In this document: in pieces, positions 50,955-59,499 of the stretch
How the letters are laid out: every line of letters starts with the position of its first letter
Position numbering within the stretch: position 1 is the first letter of the stretch
Source: Amycolatopsis eburnea
GTDB taxonomy: Bacteria > Actinomycetota > Actinomycetes > Mycobacteriales > Pseudonocardiaceae
DNA: 64,000 nucleotides
Direction of reading: 5' to 3'
NCBI RefSeq assembly: GCF_003937945.1
Contig: NZ_RSEC01000061.1
Location: 434,001 to 498,000 of the forward strand
Translations under genes and position numbers: made by a program
The notes under the pieces: model-generated
The model's input: only the letters and a program-made list of their open reading frames with translations
The model's database searches: none
What the model was told of the DNA's origin: nothing

Positions 50955-51631
50955 TGTCCCTGACCGGTGAAGTGCTCGACACCGTCGCCGAACTGCGGGA
51001 CACCGTGGCGAAGCTGCACGGCGAACTGACCCGCAACGAGCTGGTCATCTGGACCGCGGGCAACGTCTCGGCCCGGGTCCCCGGCCGCGACCTGCTGGTG
51101 ATCAAGCCCTCGGGGGTGTCCTACGACAACCTGTCCGCGGACACCATGGTGGTCACCGACCTGCACGGTGAGCTCGTCGAGGGCGACCTCGCGCCGTCGT
51201 CGGACACCGCCGCGCACGCCTACGTCTACCGGCACATGCCCGAGATCGGCGGCGTCGTCCACACGCACTCGACGTACGCCACGGCGTGGGCCGCGCGCGG
51301 CGAGCCGATCCCGTGCGTGCTCACGATGATCGCCGACGAGTTCGGCGGCGAGATCCCGGTCGGGCCGTTCGCCCTGATCGGCGACGACTCCATCGGCCGC
51401 GGCATCGTCGAAACGCTTCGCGCGAGCCGGTCGCCGGCCGTGCTGATGCGCAACCACGGCCCGTTCACCGTCGGCCGCACCGCCCGCGACGCGGTCAAGG
51501 CCGCCGTGATGGTCGAGGACGTGGCCCGCACCGTCCACAAGGCCTTCGAGCTGGGCACGCCCGAACCCCTGCCGCCCGAGGACGTCGACCGGCTCTACGC
51601 CCGGTACCAGAACGTCTACGGCCAGCACTGA
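50954..51631 (+). CDS. araD: L-ribulose-5-phosphate 4-epimerase
   Basis: Class II aldolase-fold epimerase of 225 residues making D-xylulose 5-phosphate. Key motifs: WTAGNVSAR and IKPSGVSY (phosphate side), VVHTHSTYATAWA with the zinc histidines, and LMRNHGPFTVG with the third His. The start overlaps araB by one base and araA begins 14 bases after the stop. Confidence 0.93.
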   Translation: MSLTGEVLDTVAELRDTVAKLHGELTRNELVIWTAGNVSARVPGRDLLVIKPSGVSYDNLSADTMVVTDLHGELVEGDLAPSSDTAAHAYVYRHMPEIGGVVHTHSTYATAWAARGEPIPCVLTMIADEFGGEIPVGPFALIGDDSIGRGIVETLRASRSPAVLMRNHGPFTVGRTARDAVKAAVMVEDVARTVHKAFELGTPEPLPPEDVDRLYARYQNVYGQH

Positions 51632-51645
51632 TTCCAAGGAGAACG

Positions 51646-53145
51646 ATGACCCGCGCGTCGAAACCCCAGCTCTGGTTCCTCACCGGGAGCCAGGCCCTCT
51701 ACGGCGAGGAAACCCTCGAACAGGTCGCCGGCCAGTCCCTGCGGATCCAGCAGCTCCTGGCCGCCTCCGGCGGGCTCCCGGCCGAGATCGTCGGCAAGCC
51801 GGTGCTGACCGAGTCCGCGTCGATCCGCCGCGTCCTGCAGGAAGCCAACTCCGACGCCGCGTGCGTCGGCGTGATCGCGTGGATGCACACCTTCTCGCCC
51901 GCGAAGATGTGGATCACCGGGCTGGACGCGCTGCGCAAGCCGCTGCTGCACCTGCACACCCAGCTCAACGAAGCCCTGCCGTGGTCGACCATCGACATGG
52001 ACTTCATGAACCTCAACCAGGCCGCGCACGGCGACCGCGAGTTCGGGTTCATCCAGACCCGCCTCGGCGTCCCGCGCAAGACCGTCGCCGGCCACGTGTC
52101 GGACCCGGCCGTCGTCGCGCGGATCGACGCGTGGGCACGCGCCGCGATCGGCGCCGACCACCTGCGCAACCTCCGGCTGGCCCGGTTCGGCGACAACATG
52201 CGCGACGTCGCCGTCACCGAAGGGGACAAGGTCGAAGCCGAGCTGCGGTTCGGCGTCTCCGTCAACACCTACGGCGTGAACGACCTGGTCGAAGCCGTCG
52301 ACTCGGTGTCCGATGTGGACTCGCTCGTGGCGCAGTACGCCCAGGACTACGACGTCGTCCCGGACCTGGCGGCCGGGGGAGCGCGGCACGAGTCGCTGCG
52401 GTACGCCGCGAAGATCGAAGCCGGGCTGCGGAAGTTCCTCACCGACGGCGGGTTCGGCGCGTTCACGACGAACTTCGAGGACCTGGGCGGCCTGCGCCAG
52501 CTGCCCGGGCTCGCGGTCCAGCGGCTGATGGCCGACGGCTACGGCTTCGGCGGCGAGGGCGACTGGAAGACCTCGGCGCTGCTGGCCGCGGTCAAGGCGA
52601 TGGGCGTCGGGTCCGACCGGGGCACGTCGTTCATGGAGGACTACACCTACCACTTCGGGCCGGGCACGCCGAAGATCCTCGGCGCCCACATGCTCGAAGT
52701 CTGCCCGAGCATCGCCGCCGCGAAGCCGTCGTGCGAGATCCACGCGCTGGGCATCGGCGGCCGCGAGGACCCGGTCCGGCTGGTGTTCGACGCGGCACCC
52801 GGCCCCGGCGTCACCCTCGGCCTGGTCGACCTCGGCGACCGGTTCCGCCTGGTGGCCAACGAGATCGAGGTCGTCGAGCCGGACGAGCCGCTGCCGAACC
52901 TGCCGGTGGCGCGGGCGGTCTGGGAGCCGGCGCCGTCGCTGTCGACGTCCGCGGAGTCGTGGATCACCGCGGGCGGCCCGCACCACACCGTGCTCACCCA
53001 GGCCGTCAGCACGGAATCCCTTCGCGACTTCGCGAACCTGCTCGGCGTCGAGCTGCTGGTGATCGACTCCGACACCACGCCGCACGGCTTCGCCGACCGC
53101 ATCCGCTGGAACCAGGCCTACCACCGGCTCGCCCAGGGTTTCTGA
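51646..53145 (+). CDS. araA: L-arabinose isomerase
   Basis: Enzyme of 499 residues converting L-arabinose to L-ribulose, metal-dependent. The N-terminus LWFLTGSQALYGEETL and IAWMHTFSPAKMWI are AraA hallmarks. The metal-ligand Glu/His positions fall in FGFGGEGDWKT and the later DYTYHF/GAHMLEVCP part, and the C-terminus ends HRLAQGF. ATG 51646 has AAGGAG upstream. Gene order araB-araD-araA followed by an importer is common in actinobacteria. Confidence 0.95.
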   Translation: MTRASKPQLWFLTGSQALYGEETLEQVAGQSLRIQQLLAASGGLPAEIVGKPVLTESASIRRVLQEANSDAACVGVIAWMHTFSPAKMWITGLDALRKPLLHLHTQLNEALPWSTIDMDFMNLNQAAHGDREFGFIQTRLGVPRKTVAGHVSDPAVVARIDAWARAAIGADHLRNLRLARFGDNMRDVAVTEGDKVEAELRFGVSVNTYGVNDLVEAVDSVSDVDSLVAQYAQDYDVVPDLAAGGARHESLRYAAKIEAGLRKFLTDGGFGAFTTNFEDLGGLRQLPGLAVQRLMADGYGFGGEGDWKTSALLAAVKAMGVGSDRGTSFMEDYTYHFGPGTPKILGAHMLEVCPSIAAAKPSCEIHALGIGGREDPVRLVFDAAPGPGVTLGLVDLGDRFRLVANEIEVVEPDEPLPNLPVARAVWEPAPSLSTSAESWITAGGPHHTVLTQAVSTESLRDFANLLGVELLVIDSDTTPHGFADRIRWNQAYHRLAQGF

Positions 53146-53162
53146 GAAAGGAAAACGGAACA

Positions 53163-54266
53163 ATGAAGTTCACCAGAGGAATCGCGGCGCTCGCGGCCGC
53201 GGGGCTCGCGCTCACGCTGTCGGCGTGCGGCTCGAGCCAGAAGACGGCGGACCAGGCGGCCCCGTCCGGCACGAGCGCGGCGGGCGGCCTGGTCGGTGTC
53301 ACGATGCCGACGAAGTCGTCGGAGCGCTGGATCCACGACGGCGACAACATCAAGTCGGCGCTGGAGAAGCTCGGGTACAAGGTCGACCTCCAGTACGCCG
53401 AGAACGACATCCCCACCCAGGTGAACCAGATCGAGAACCAGATCACCAAGGGCGCCAAGCTCCTGGTCATCGCCTCGATCGACGGCACCGCCATCACCAC
53501 CCAGCTGCAGGAGGCGGCCGACCGCAAGATCCCGGTCATCGCCTACGACCGGCTGATCCGCAACTCGCCGAACGTCGACTACTACGCCACGTTCGACAAC
53601 TTCAAGGTCGGCGTGGAGCAGGCGAACTCGCTGGTCAAGGGCCTGGGCACCGGGCCGGGGCCGTTCAACGTCGAGCTGTTCGCCGGTTCCCCGGACGACA
53701 ACAACGCGACCTTCTTCTTCAACGGCGCGATGTCCGTCCTGAAGCCCCTGATCGACAGCGGCAAGCTGGTCGTCAAGAGCGGGCAGACCGACTTCGCCCG
53801 CGCGGCCATCCTGCGCTGGGACCCGGCCACCGCGCAGCGGCGCATGGAGGACCTGCTCACCAAGACCTACACCGGTGGCGCGAAGGTCGCGGGCGTGCTC
53901 TCGCCGTACGACGGCCTGTCGATCGGCATCCTGTCGGCGCTGAAGAGCAACGGCTACGGCACCGCCGGCCAGCCCTACCCGATCGTCACCGGGCAGGACG
54001 CCGAGGTCGCCTCGGTCAAGTCGATCATCGCCGGTGAGCAGTACTCGACGGTCTTCAAGGACACCCGCAAGCTCGCCGACACCACCGTCAAGATGGCCGA
54101 CTCCGTCCTCAAGGGACAGAAGCCCGAGGTCAACAACACCACCGACTACGACAACGGCAAGAAGGTCGTCCCGTCCTACCTGCTGCAGCCGGTGACCGTG
54201 GACAAGTCGAACTACCAGAAGGAACTGGTCGACTCGGGCTACTACACGGCAGGTCAGCTGAAATGA
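53163..54266 (+). CDS. Sugar-binding lipoprotein, ChvE-like
   Basis: Exported binding protein of 367 residues. Lipobox LTLSAC (Cys about residue 21), then a type-I binding fold: VGVTMPTKSSERWIHDG, NQIENQITKGAKLLVIASIDG, IPVIAYDRLI and FAGSPDDNNATFFF. This matches the ChvE group, which binds pyranose sugars such as L-arabinose, xylose or galactose. It is the first gene of an ATPase-permease trio and follows araA by 17 bases. L-arabinopyranose is the likely ligand. Confidence 0.88.
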   Translation: MKFTRGIAALAAAGLALTLSACGSSQKTADQAAPSGTSAAGGLVGVTMPTKSSERWIHDGDNIKSALEKLGYKVDLQYAENDIPTQVNQIENQITKGAKLLVIASIDGTAITTQLQEAADRKIPVIAYDRLIRNSPNVDYYATFDNFKVGVEQANSLVKGLGTGPGPFNVELFAGSPDDNNATFFFNGAMSVLKPLIDSGKLVVKSGQTDFARAAILRWDPATAQRRMEDLLTKTYTGGAKVAGVLSPYDGLSIGILSALKSNGYGTAGQPYPIVTGQDAEVASVKSIIAGEQYSTVFKDTRKLADTTVKMADSVLKGQKPEVNNTTDYDNGKKVVPSYLLQPVTVDKSNYQKELVDSGYYTAGQLK

Positions 54267-55783
54267 CCGAACTACTCGGCATGCGCGGGATCACCAAGAC
54301 CTTCCCCGGGGTCAAGGCGCTGTCCGACGTCACGCTTTCCGTGCGCCAGGGGGAGATCCACGCGATCTGCGGGGAGAACGGCGCCGGGAAGTCCACCCTG
54401 ATGAAGGTGCTCTCGGGCGTCTACCCGCACGGGACGTACGACGGCGAGATCACCTTCGACGGGCAGCGGTGCGAGTTCGGGTCGGTGCGCGACAGCGAGC
54501 GGCGCGGGATCGTGATCATCCACCAGGAACTCGCGCTGTGCGGCCAGTTGTCGATCGCGGAGAACATCTTCCTCGGCAACGAACAGCACAAGCGGGGCTG
54601 GATCGACTGGAACCGCACCAACCACGAGGCCGGCGCGCTGCTCAAGCGCGTCGGCCTCGCCGAAAACGCCACGCGGGCGGTGCAGGAGCTCGGCGTCGGC
54701 AAGCAGCAGCTCGTCGAGATCGCCAAGGCGCTGTCCAAGGAGGTGAAGCTGCTCATCCTCGACGAGCCCACCGCGGCGCTCAACGACGACGACTCGGCCC
54801 ACCTGCTCGAGCTGCTGCGCGGGCTGCGCGACGAGGGCGTCACCTGCGTGATCATCTCGCACAAGCTGGGCGAGGTGACCGCGATCGCCGACACCGTCAC
54901 GATCCTGCGCGACGGCAAGACGATCGAGACGCTGGACGCGGCGGGGCTGACCGAGGAACGCATCATCACCGGCATGGTCGGCCGCGACCTCGAGCACCGG
55001 TTCCCGCCCCGGGAACCGGACATCGGCGAAGAGGTGCTGCGGATCGAGGACTGGACCGTGCACAGCCCGACCCAGGCGGGCCGGGTGATCGTCGACAACG
55101 CGTCGCTCTCGCTGCGGCGCGGGGAGATCGTCGGGCTGGCCGGGCTGATGGGCGCGGGCCGCACCGAGCTCGCGATGAGCGTGTTCGGCCGGTCCTACGG
55201 CAAGGACATCTCCGGGCGGATCGTCAAGCACGGGAAGGAGATCGACGTCCGGTCCGTGCAGGACGCCGTCCGCCACGGCATCGCCTACGCCACCGAGGAC
55301 CGGAAGCGCTACGGGCTCAACCTGATCGAGGACATCCAGCGCAACGTGTCCGCGGCCGGGCTGGGCAAGCTGGCGAAGCGGGGGTGGGTGAACGAGCACG
55401 CCGAGCACGACACGGCCGCCCGCTACCACCGCGACCTGCGGATCAAGGCGCCGTCCGTGCGCAGCGTGACCGGGAAGCTCTCCGGCGGCAACCAGCAGAA
55501 GGTCGTGCTGGCCAAGTGGATCTTCACCGACCCGGACGTGCTGATCCTCGACGAGCCGACGCGCGGCATCGACGTCGGCGCGAAGTTCGAGATCTACACG
55601 ATCATCAACGAGCTGGCCGCGCAGGGGAAGGCCGTGCTGGTCATCTCCTCCGAGCTGCCGGAGCTGCTCGGGCTCTGCGACCGGATCTACGCGCTGTCGG
55701 CGGGCCGGATCACCGGTGAGGCGACCCGCGAACAAGCCACCCAGGAACTGCTCATGCAGTACATGACGAAGGAACGGGAATGA
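54263..55783 (+). CDS. mmsA: Multiple-monosaccharide ABC transporter ATPase, MmsA/GguA-like
   Basis: Double-cassette ATPase of 506 residues. Domain 1: GENGAGKST (about 34-42), LGVGKQQLVEIAKAL and DEPTAAL. Domain 2: GLMGAGRTELAM, LSGGNQQKVVLAKW, DEPTRGIDVG. This is the carbohydrate uptake transporter-2 layout. The MmsA/GguA assignment rests on the ChvE-type partner and the permease. ATG 54263 overlaps the binding-protein stop by 4 bases. Confidence 0.9.
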   Translation: MTELLGMRGITKTFPGVKALSDVTLSVRQGEIHAICGENGAGKSTLMKVLSGVYPHGTYDGEITFDGQRCEFGSVRDSERRGIVIIHQELALCGQLSIAENIFLGNEQHKRGWIDWNRTNHEAGALLKRVGLAENATRAVQELGVGKQQLVEIAKALSKEVKLLILDEPTAALNDDDSAHLLELLRGLRDEGVTCVIISHKLGEVTAIADTVTILRDGKTIETLDAAGLTEERIITGMVGRDLEHRFPPREPDIGEEVLRIEDWTVHSPTQAGRVIVDNASLSLRRGEIVGLAGLMGAGRTELAMSVFGRSYGKDISGRIVKHGKEIDVRSVQDAVRHGIAYATEDRKRYGLNLIEDIQRNVSAAGLGKLAKRGWVNEHAEHDTAARYHRDLRIKAPSVRSVTGKLSGGNQQKVVLAKWIFTDPDVLILDEPTRGIDVGAKFEIYTIINELAAQGKAVLVISSELPELLGLCDRIYALSAGRITGEATREQATQELLMQYMTKERE

Positions 55784-57000
55784 CCACGACCGAAGCGCGG
55801 CCGGCCGCGCCCCCGGTTGAGCGCTCCAAGCGGAGGATCTCGATCAACCCGCGCCAGAGCGGCATCTACGTCGCGTTCGCGCTGATCGTGGTGCTGTTCG
55901 AGGTGCTCACCGGCGGCGCGCTGCTGGAACCGCAGAACATCTCCAACATCATCGTGCAGAACAGCTACGTGCTGATCCTCGCGATCGGGATGATCCTGGT
56001 GATCATCTCCGGGCACATCGACCTGTCCGCCGGGTCCGTCGTCGCGATGACCGGCGCGGTGTCGGCGGTGCTGATGGTGAACTCGCAGATGCCGTGGTTC
56101 TGGGCGGTGCTGATCACCCTCGCCGTCGGCGCGGTCATCGGCGCGTGGCAGGGCTACTGGGTCGCCTACTTCGGCATCCCGGCGTTCATCGTGACGCTCG
56201 CCGGCATGCTGGCGTTCCGGGCGCTGACCCTGACCGTGCTGGGCAACCAGGGCATCGGCCCGTTCCCGGACGCGATCCGCACGCTGTCCAACGGCTTCAC
56301 CGACGGGTACCTCGGCAACATCGGCCTCGGCCCGCTCGGCGGCGCCGACCTGGTGTCGCTGCTGGCCGGCGTGGCCGCGGTGGCCGGCATCGTGTTCACG
56401 CAGTGGCGCAAGCGGATGGGCAGGCTGGGCTACGGCCAGGACGTCGACCCGTTCGCGGTCTTCGTGCTGAAGCTCGCCGGGATCGCGGTGCTGGTGATGG
56501 CGCTGGTCGTGCAGCTCGCGCGGTTCAAGAACCTGCCGTGGGTGCTGATCCTGCTGGCGGCGCTGGTGCTCGGCTACTCGCTCGTGGCCGGGAAGTCGGT
56601 GTTCGGCAGGCACATCTACGCCGTCGGCGGCAACCTGCAGGCGGCGACGCTCTCGGGCGTCAAGGTCAAGCAGGTGACGTTCTGGATCTTCGTCAACATG
56701 GGCGTGCTGGCCGCGCTCGCGGGGGTCATCTTCGCCGGCCGGCTCAACCAGGCGGGCCCGACGGCGGGCGTCAACTTCGAGCTCGACGCGATCGCGGCGG
56801 CGTTCATCGGCGGCGCGGCCGTGCAGGGCGGCGTCGGCAAGGTGGTCGGCGCGATCACCGGCGGCCTGATCATGGCGGTCATCAACAACGGGATGTCCCT
56901 GATCGGCGCGCCGAGCGAGCGGGTGATGCTGGTGAAGGGCGTCGTGCTGCTGGCGGCCGTGGCGTACGACATCTGGACGAAACGCCGCGCGGCTTCCTGA
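55780..57000 (+). CDS. mmsB: Multiple-monosaccharide ABC transporter permease, MmsB/GguB-like
   Basis: Membrane permease of 406 residues, longer than RbsC. Landmarks: ILAIGMILVIISGHIDLSAGSVVAM, WVAYFGIPAFIVTLAGMLAFR and a later NFELDAIAAAFIGGAAV. The extra central hydrophilic segment with KRMGRLGYG is typical of GguB/MmsB (XylH-like). It closes the arabinose operon and is followed by a strong terminator. Confidence 0.9.
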   Translation: MTTTEARPAAPPVERSKRRISINPRQSGIYVAFALIVVLFEVLTGGALLEPQNISNIIVQNSYVLILAIGMILVIISGHIDLSAGSVVAMTGAVSAVLMVNSQMPWFWAVLITLAVGAVIGAWQGYWVAYFGIPAFIVTLAGMLAFRALTLTVLGNQGIGPFPDAIRTLSNGFTDGYLGNIGLGPLGGADLVSLLAGVAAVAGIVFTQWRKRMGRLGYGQDVDPFAVFVLKLAGIAVLVMALVVQLARFKNLPWVLILLAALVLGYSLVAGKSVFGRHIYAVGGNLQAATLSGVKVKQVTFWIFVNMGVLAALAGVIFAGRLNQAGPTAGVNFELDAIAAAFIGGAAVQGGVGKVVGAITGGLIMAVINNGMSLIGAPSERVMLVKGVVLLAAVAYDIWTKRRAAS

Positions 57001-57009
57001 GTCCGGCAT

Positions 57010-57055
57010 CGAAAAGGGGCTTTCCCGTTCGACGGGAAAGCCCCTTTCCTTTTCG
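57010..57055 (+). terminator. Terminator of the arabinose operon
   Basis: 16-bp perfect stem: AAAGGGGCTTTCCCGT (57013-57028) with ACGGGAAAGCCCCTTT (57032-57047); the flanks CGAAAAGG/CCTTTTCG offer an alternative pairing. Confidence 0.88.
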
Positions 57056-57070
57056 AAGTTCTCGAATTGC

Positions 57071-57100
57071 TTGACCGGGTGGTAACGGGACCTTCATAGT
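57071..57100 (+). promoter_or_regulatory. Promoter of the GH12 gene
   Basis: TTGACC (57071-57076) and CATAGT (57095-57100) spaced by 18 bases, 33 bases before ATG 57134. Confidence 0.5.
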
Positions 57101-57133
57101 GCTGGTGAATCCCTCACCGTGGAGGCCTTCCCC

Positions 57134-57826
57134 ATGCGCAAAGTCGTGCGTTCCCTTGTGGTTTCCCTGACCGTGGCCGCTTCCGTGGCCGGTTCTACAG
57201 GTGTGGCAACAGCTGCGACGTGGTCGTCTTCGGACAAATGGGCGACCTGGTCCAATGGCGGGTACACGATCCGCAACGACGTCTGGGGCAGTGGTGCCGG
57301 CCCGCAGACCATCTGGGCGAATTCGTATTCCAACTGGGGTGTGTGGTCGGATCAGCCGAACACGGGTGGCGTGAAGTCGTACCCGCATTCGGCGAAGAAC
57401 GTCGGCAAGAAGCTGAGCGCGCTCGGAAAGGTGTCGAGCAGCTTCTCGGTGAACCGTCCCGGCAGCGGCGCCTACGAGACGGCGTACGACATCTGGGCGG
57501 ACAACAACGCCTACGAAATCATGCTGTGGATGAACAAGCAGGGCGCAGTCGGTCCGCTCGGCACCAAGCAGACCACGGCGACGGTCGGCGGCCACACCTG
57601 GGACGTCTACCAGGGATCGAACGGGTCGAACGCGGTCTTCTCGTTCGTGCGGACGTCGAACACCAACGCGGGGACGGTCGACGTCCTGGCGGTGCTGAAC
57701 TGGATCCGCGCCCGCGGGTGGTTCGGCGACGTGACGCTCGGCGAAGTCCAGTTCGGCTTCGAGATCACCTCGTCCGCCGGTGGACTGGACTTCGCCGCGA
57801 ACAGCTATTCGGTCACGTCGTCCTGA
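57134..57826 (+). CDS. Secreted GH12 beta-glucanase
   Basis: Exported enzyme of 230 residues, signal peptide about 1-28. It is a complete GH12 domain, beta-jelly-roll: YEIMLWMNKQG carries the nucleophile Glu128, and VQFGFEITSS the acid/base Glu210. Family members cleave cellulose, xyloglucan or beta-1,3-1,4-glucan. No binding module is attached. It ends one base before the convergent DUF1996 gene. Confidence 0.9.
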   Translation: MRKVVRSLVVSLTVAASVAGSTGVATAATWSSSDKWATWSNGGYTIRNDVWGSGAGPQTIWANSYSNWGVWSDQPNTGGVKSYPHSAKNVGKKLSALGKVSSSFSVNRPGSGAYETAYDIWADNNAYEIMLWMNKQGAVGPLGTKQTTATVGGHTWDVYQGSNGSNAVFSFVRTSNTNAGTVDVLAVLNWIRARGWFGDVTLGEVQFGFEITSSAGGLDFAANSYSVTSS

Positions 57827-57827
57827 A

Positions 57828-59273
57828 TCACTGCCGGCAGGTACGGCCGGTGTTGATGCAGTTGACCACCTGGTTCATCAGGCGCTGGCCCATGACGTTG
57901 GCGAAGTCGTCGTGGTCCGAGCGCGGGTTGTGGCTCTCCTGCGGGAAGGCGTCCACTTTGTACTGACCCTTCACCTGGATGTCGTGCGGGATGTCGTAGA
58001 CCAGCTTGATGACCAGCTGCGGCACGTTCTTGAAGCCCTGCGGGCACTTGCCCTGCTGGTCGGCGAACACGATGTGCGTGCGGTGGTTGGCGCTGTCGAT
58101 GTTCTTGCCGTCCCAGCAGTTCGGGAACGCGTGGATCCGCTCGACCCGGCTGTTCGGCGGGCAGATCGGGTAGTGGTCGGTCAGCCGGTCCTCGAAGCCG
58201 GTGCACGTCCAGCTGGGGCGGGCGTTGGCCGGGCCGTTGGTGCTCTGCTTGGCGTCGCCGTAGAGGATGCGGAGGAACTGCGGCATCGCGACGACCTTCT
58301 TCGCGCCGCCGCTGGTGAACGTGATGGTCGCCGAGCGGACGCGCTGGATCTCGCCGTCGTTGCCGGCCAGCTCGTTCTTGTCGTTGACGCCCGGCAGCTC
58401 GGCCGCCTGGCCGCCGCTGTTCTGACCGCCGTTGTCGAGCCCGCCCTGGCCGTTCTGCTTGAGCACGCACGCCGCGAGCCCGCCCAGGTTCGTCGGCTTG
58501 GCCGCCCGGCGGCCGATCGCGATGGCGATCCGGTCGATGGTCGCGGCCCGCTTGTCCTTGAGCGGGCCGACGACGGCGTTCTGGACGTCCTGCGGCGTCT
58601 TGAGGTCGCCGTTCGCGATCCGCGCGTTCGCCTCGTCGATCTGCTTGTCGAGCAGGTCGAGGTTGCGGTTCACCTCGTCCATGGCCTGGTCGGGGACGTC
58701 GGGGAGCTTGCTGGCGACGTCCGGGCAGTCGACCTGGGTGCTCGCCTTGTCCTTCGCGCTGCCGGCGCGGTCCGGCTGCGTCGCGGGCGGGTTCGCCTCC
58801 GCCTCGCCGGTGTCGATCCGGACGACGGGCCAGAAGTACGCGGACTTGTCGCCGTTCTTGCAGGTGGTGCCGGCCTTCGCGAGGCTCTTGTTGTTCGAAT
58901 CGGCGTTCGTCGACAGGTTGCCGACGTAGTCGTGCAAGTGCTGCGCGCCGTTGCGGACACCGGGCTGTGCGATGAAGTTGTCGGGGTTGAAGTGCTGGTT
59001 TTCGTTGCGGCCGCAGTCGACGGTGAACGTGCCGCGCGCGCCTTGTCTCTGCAGCGCTTTGTTCACGTTAACACCACTGGGAACCTTGGCGATGTCGAGA
59101 AAGAACGACGGGTCGGCCTCGTCGGCGCTGGCCTCGCCGGTGCGCCCGGCGGTGGTCGCGACGACGATGCCGCCGACGGCGAGCGCGAGCGCGAGACCGC
59201 CGGTCGCGATCTTCGTGCGGCGGGTGATGCGATGCCTGCCCGTGGCGGGAGTGCGGGTGGTTTTCCGGGCCAT
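57828..59273 (-). CDS. Secreted/anchored DUF1996 domain protein (paralogue 2)
   Basis: Protein of 481 residues, a close paralogue of the product of 11020-12447: the same RRTKIATGGLALA membrane start, TFTVDCGRNENQHFNPDN, HLHDYVGN, FPNCWDGKN and YDIPHDIQ blocks. The middle linker (about 190-320) differs most. ATG 59273 is used. It is convergent with the GH12 gene, one base apart, and its upstream region shares GTTAY repeats with that of paralogue 1. Association with plant-polymer hydrolases fits the family's usual surroundings; biochemical function is unknown. Confidence 0.85.
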   Translation of the reverse strand: MARKTTRTPATGRHRITRRTKIATGGLALALAVGGIVVATTAGRTGEASADEADPSFFLDIAKVPSGVNVNKALQRQGARGTFTVDCGRNENQHFNPDNFIAQPGVRNGAQHLHDYVGNLSTNADSNNKSLAKAGTTCKNGDKSAYFWPVVRIDTGEAEANPPATQPDRAGSAKDKASTQVDCPDVASKLPDVPDQAMDEVNRNLDLLDKQIDEANARIANGDLKTPQDVQNAVVGPLKDKRAATIDRIAIAIGRRAAKPTNLGGLAACVLKQNGQGGLDNGGQNSGGQAAELPGVNDKNELAGNDGEIQRVRSATITFTSGGAKKVVAMPQFLRILYGDAKQSTNGPANARPSWTCTGFEDRLTDHYPICPPNSRVERIHAFPNCWDGKNIDSANHRTHIVFADQQGKCPQGFKNVPQLVIKLVYDIPHDIQVKGQYKVDAFPQESHNPRSDHDDFANVMGQRLMNQVVNCINTGRTCRQ

Positions 59274-59429
59274 GGTCACCTCGTTCGGTTTTCCGGGCGC
59301 GCTGGAAACAGCTGCGTGCCCGGTGGGAGACGCGCGGAACCCGGGGGAGTGCCACCGCGTCCGGGGCACTGGTTCCGGCATTGGCAGAAACGGCTCCTGT
59401 CGGAGGCCGGTTCAAGCGTGGAATCGCGC

Positions 59430-59445
59430 GTTACCGTTTCGTTAT
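59430..59445 (-). promoter_or_regulatory. GTTAC-N6-GTTAT repeat shared by both DUF1996 promoters
   Basis: GTTAC (59430-59434) and GTTAT (59441-59445), 11 bases apart, followed by TTATGGAAG. The same arrangement lies at 12621-12645. Confidence 0.45.
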
Positions 59446-59478
59446 TTATGGAAGGTGAACAAAGTTCACGTCTGGTGG

Positions 59479-59492
59479 TGTGATCGCTAACA
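59479..59492 (+). promoter_or_regulatory. LacI operator before the HTH-less LacI-like gene
   Basis: TGTGATCGCTAACA, same class as the arabinose operators, ending 7 bases before ATG 59500. Confidence 0.65.
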
Positions 59493-59499
59493 TCGAGGC

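Noticed and set aside
59063..59076. GTTAACACC-type sequence resembling the arabinose operator
   Set aside because: It lies inside the DUF1996 coding region and lacks the CGCTAAC half-site shared by the four accepted operators.
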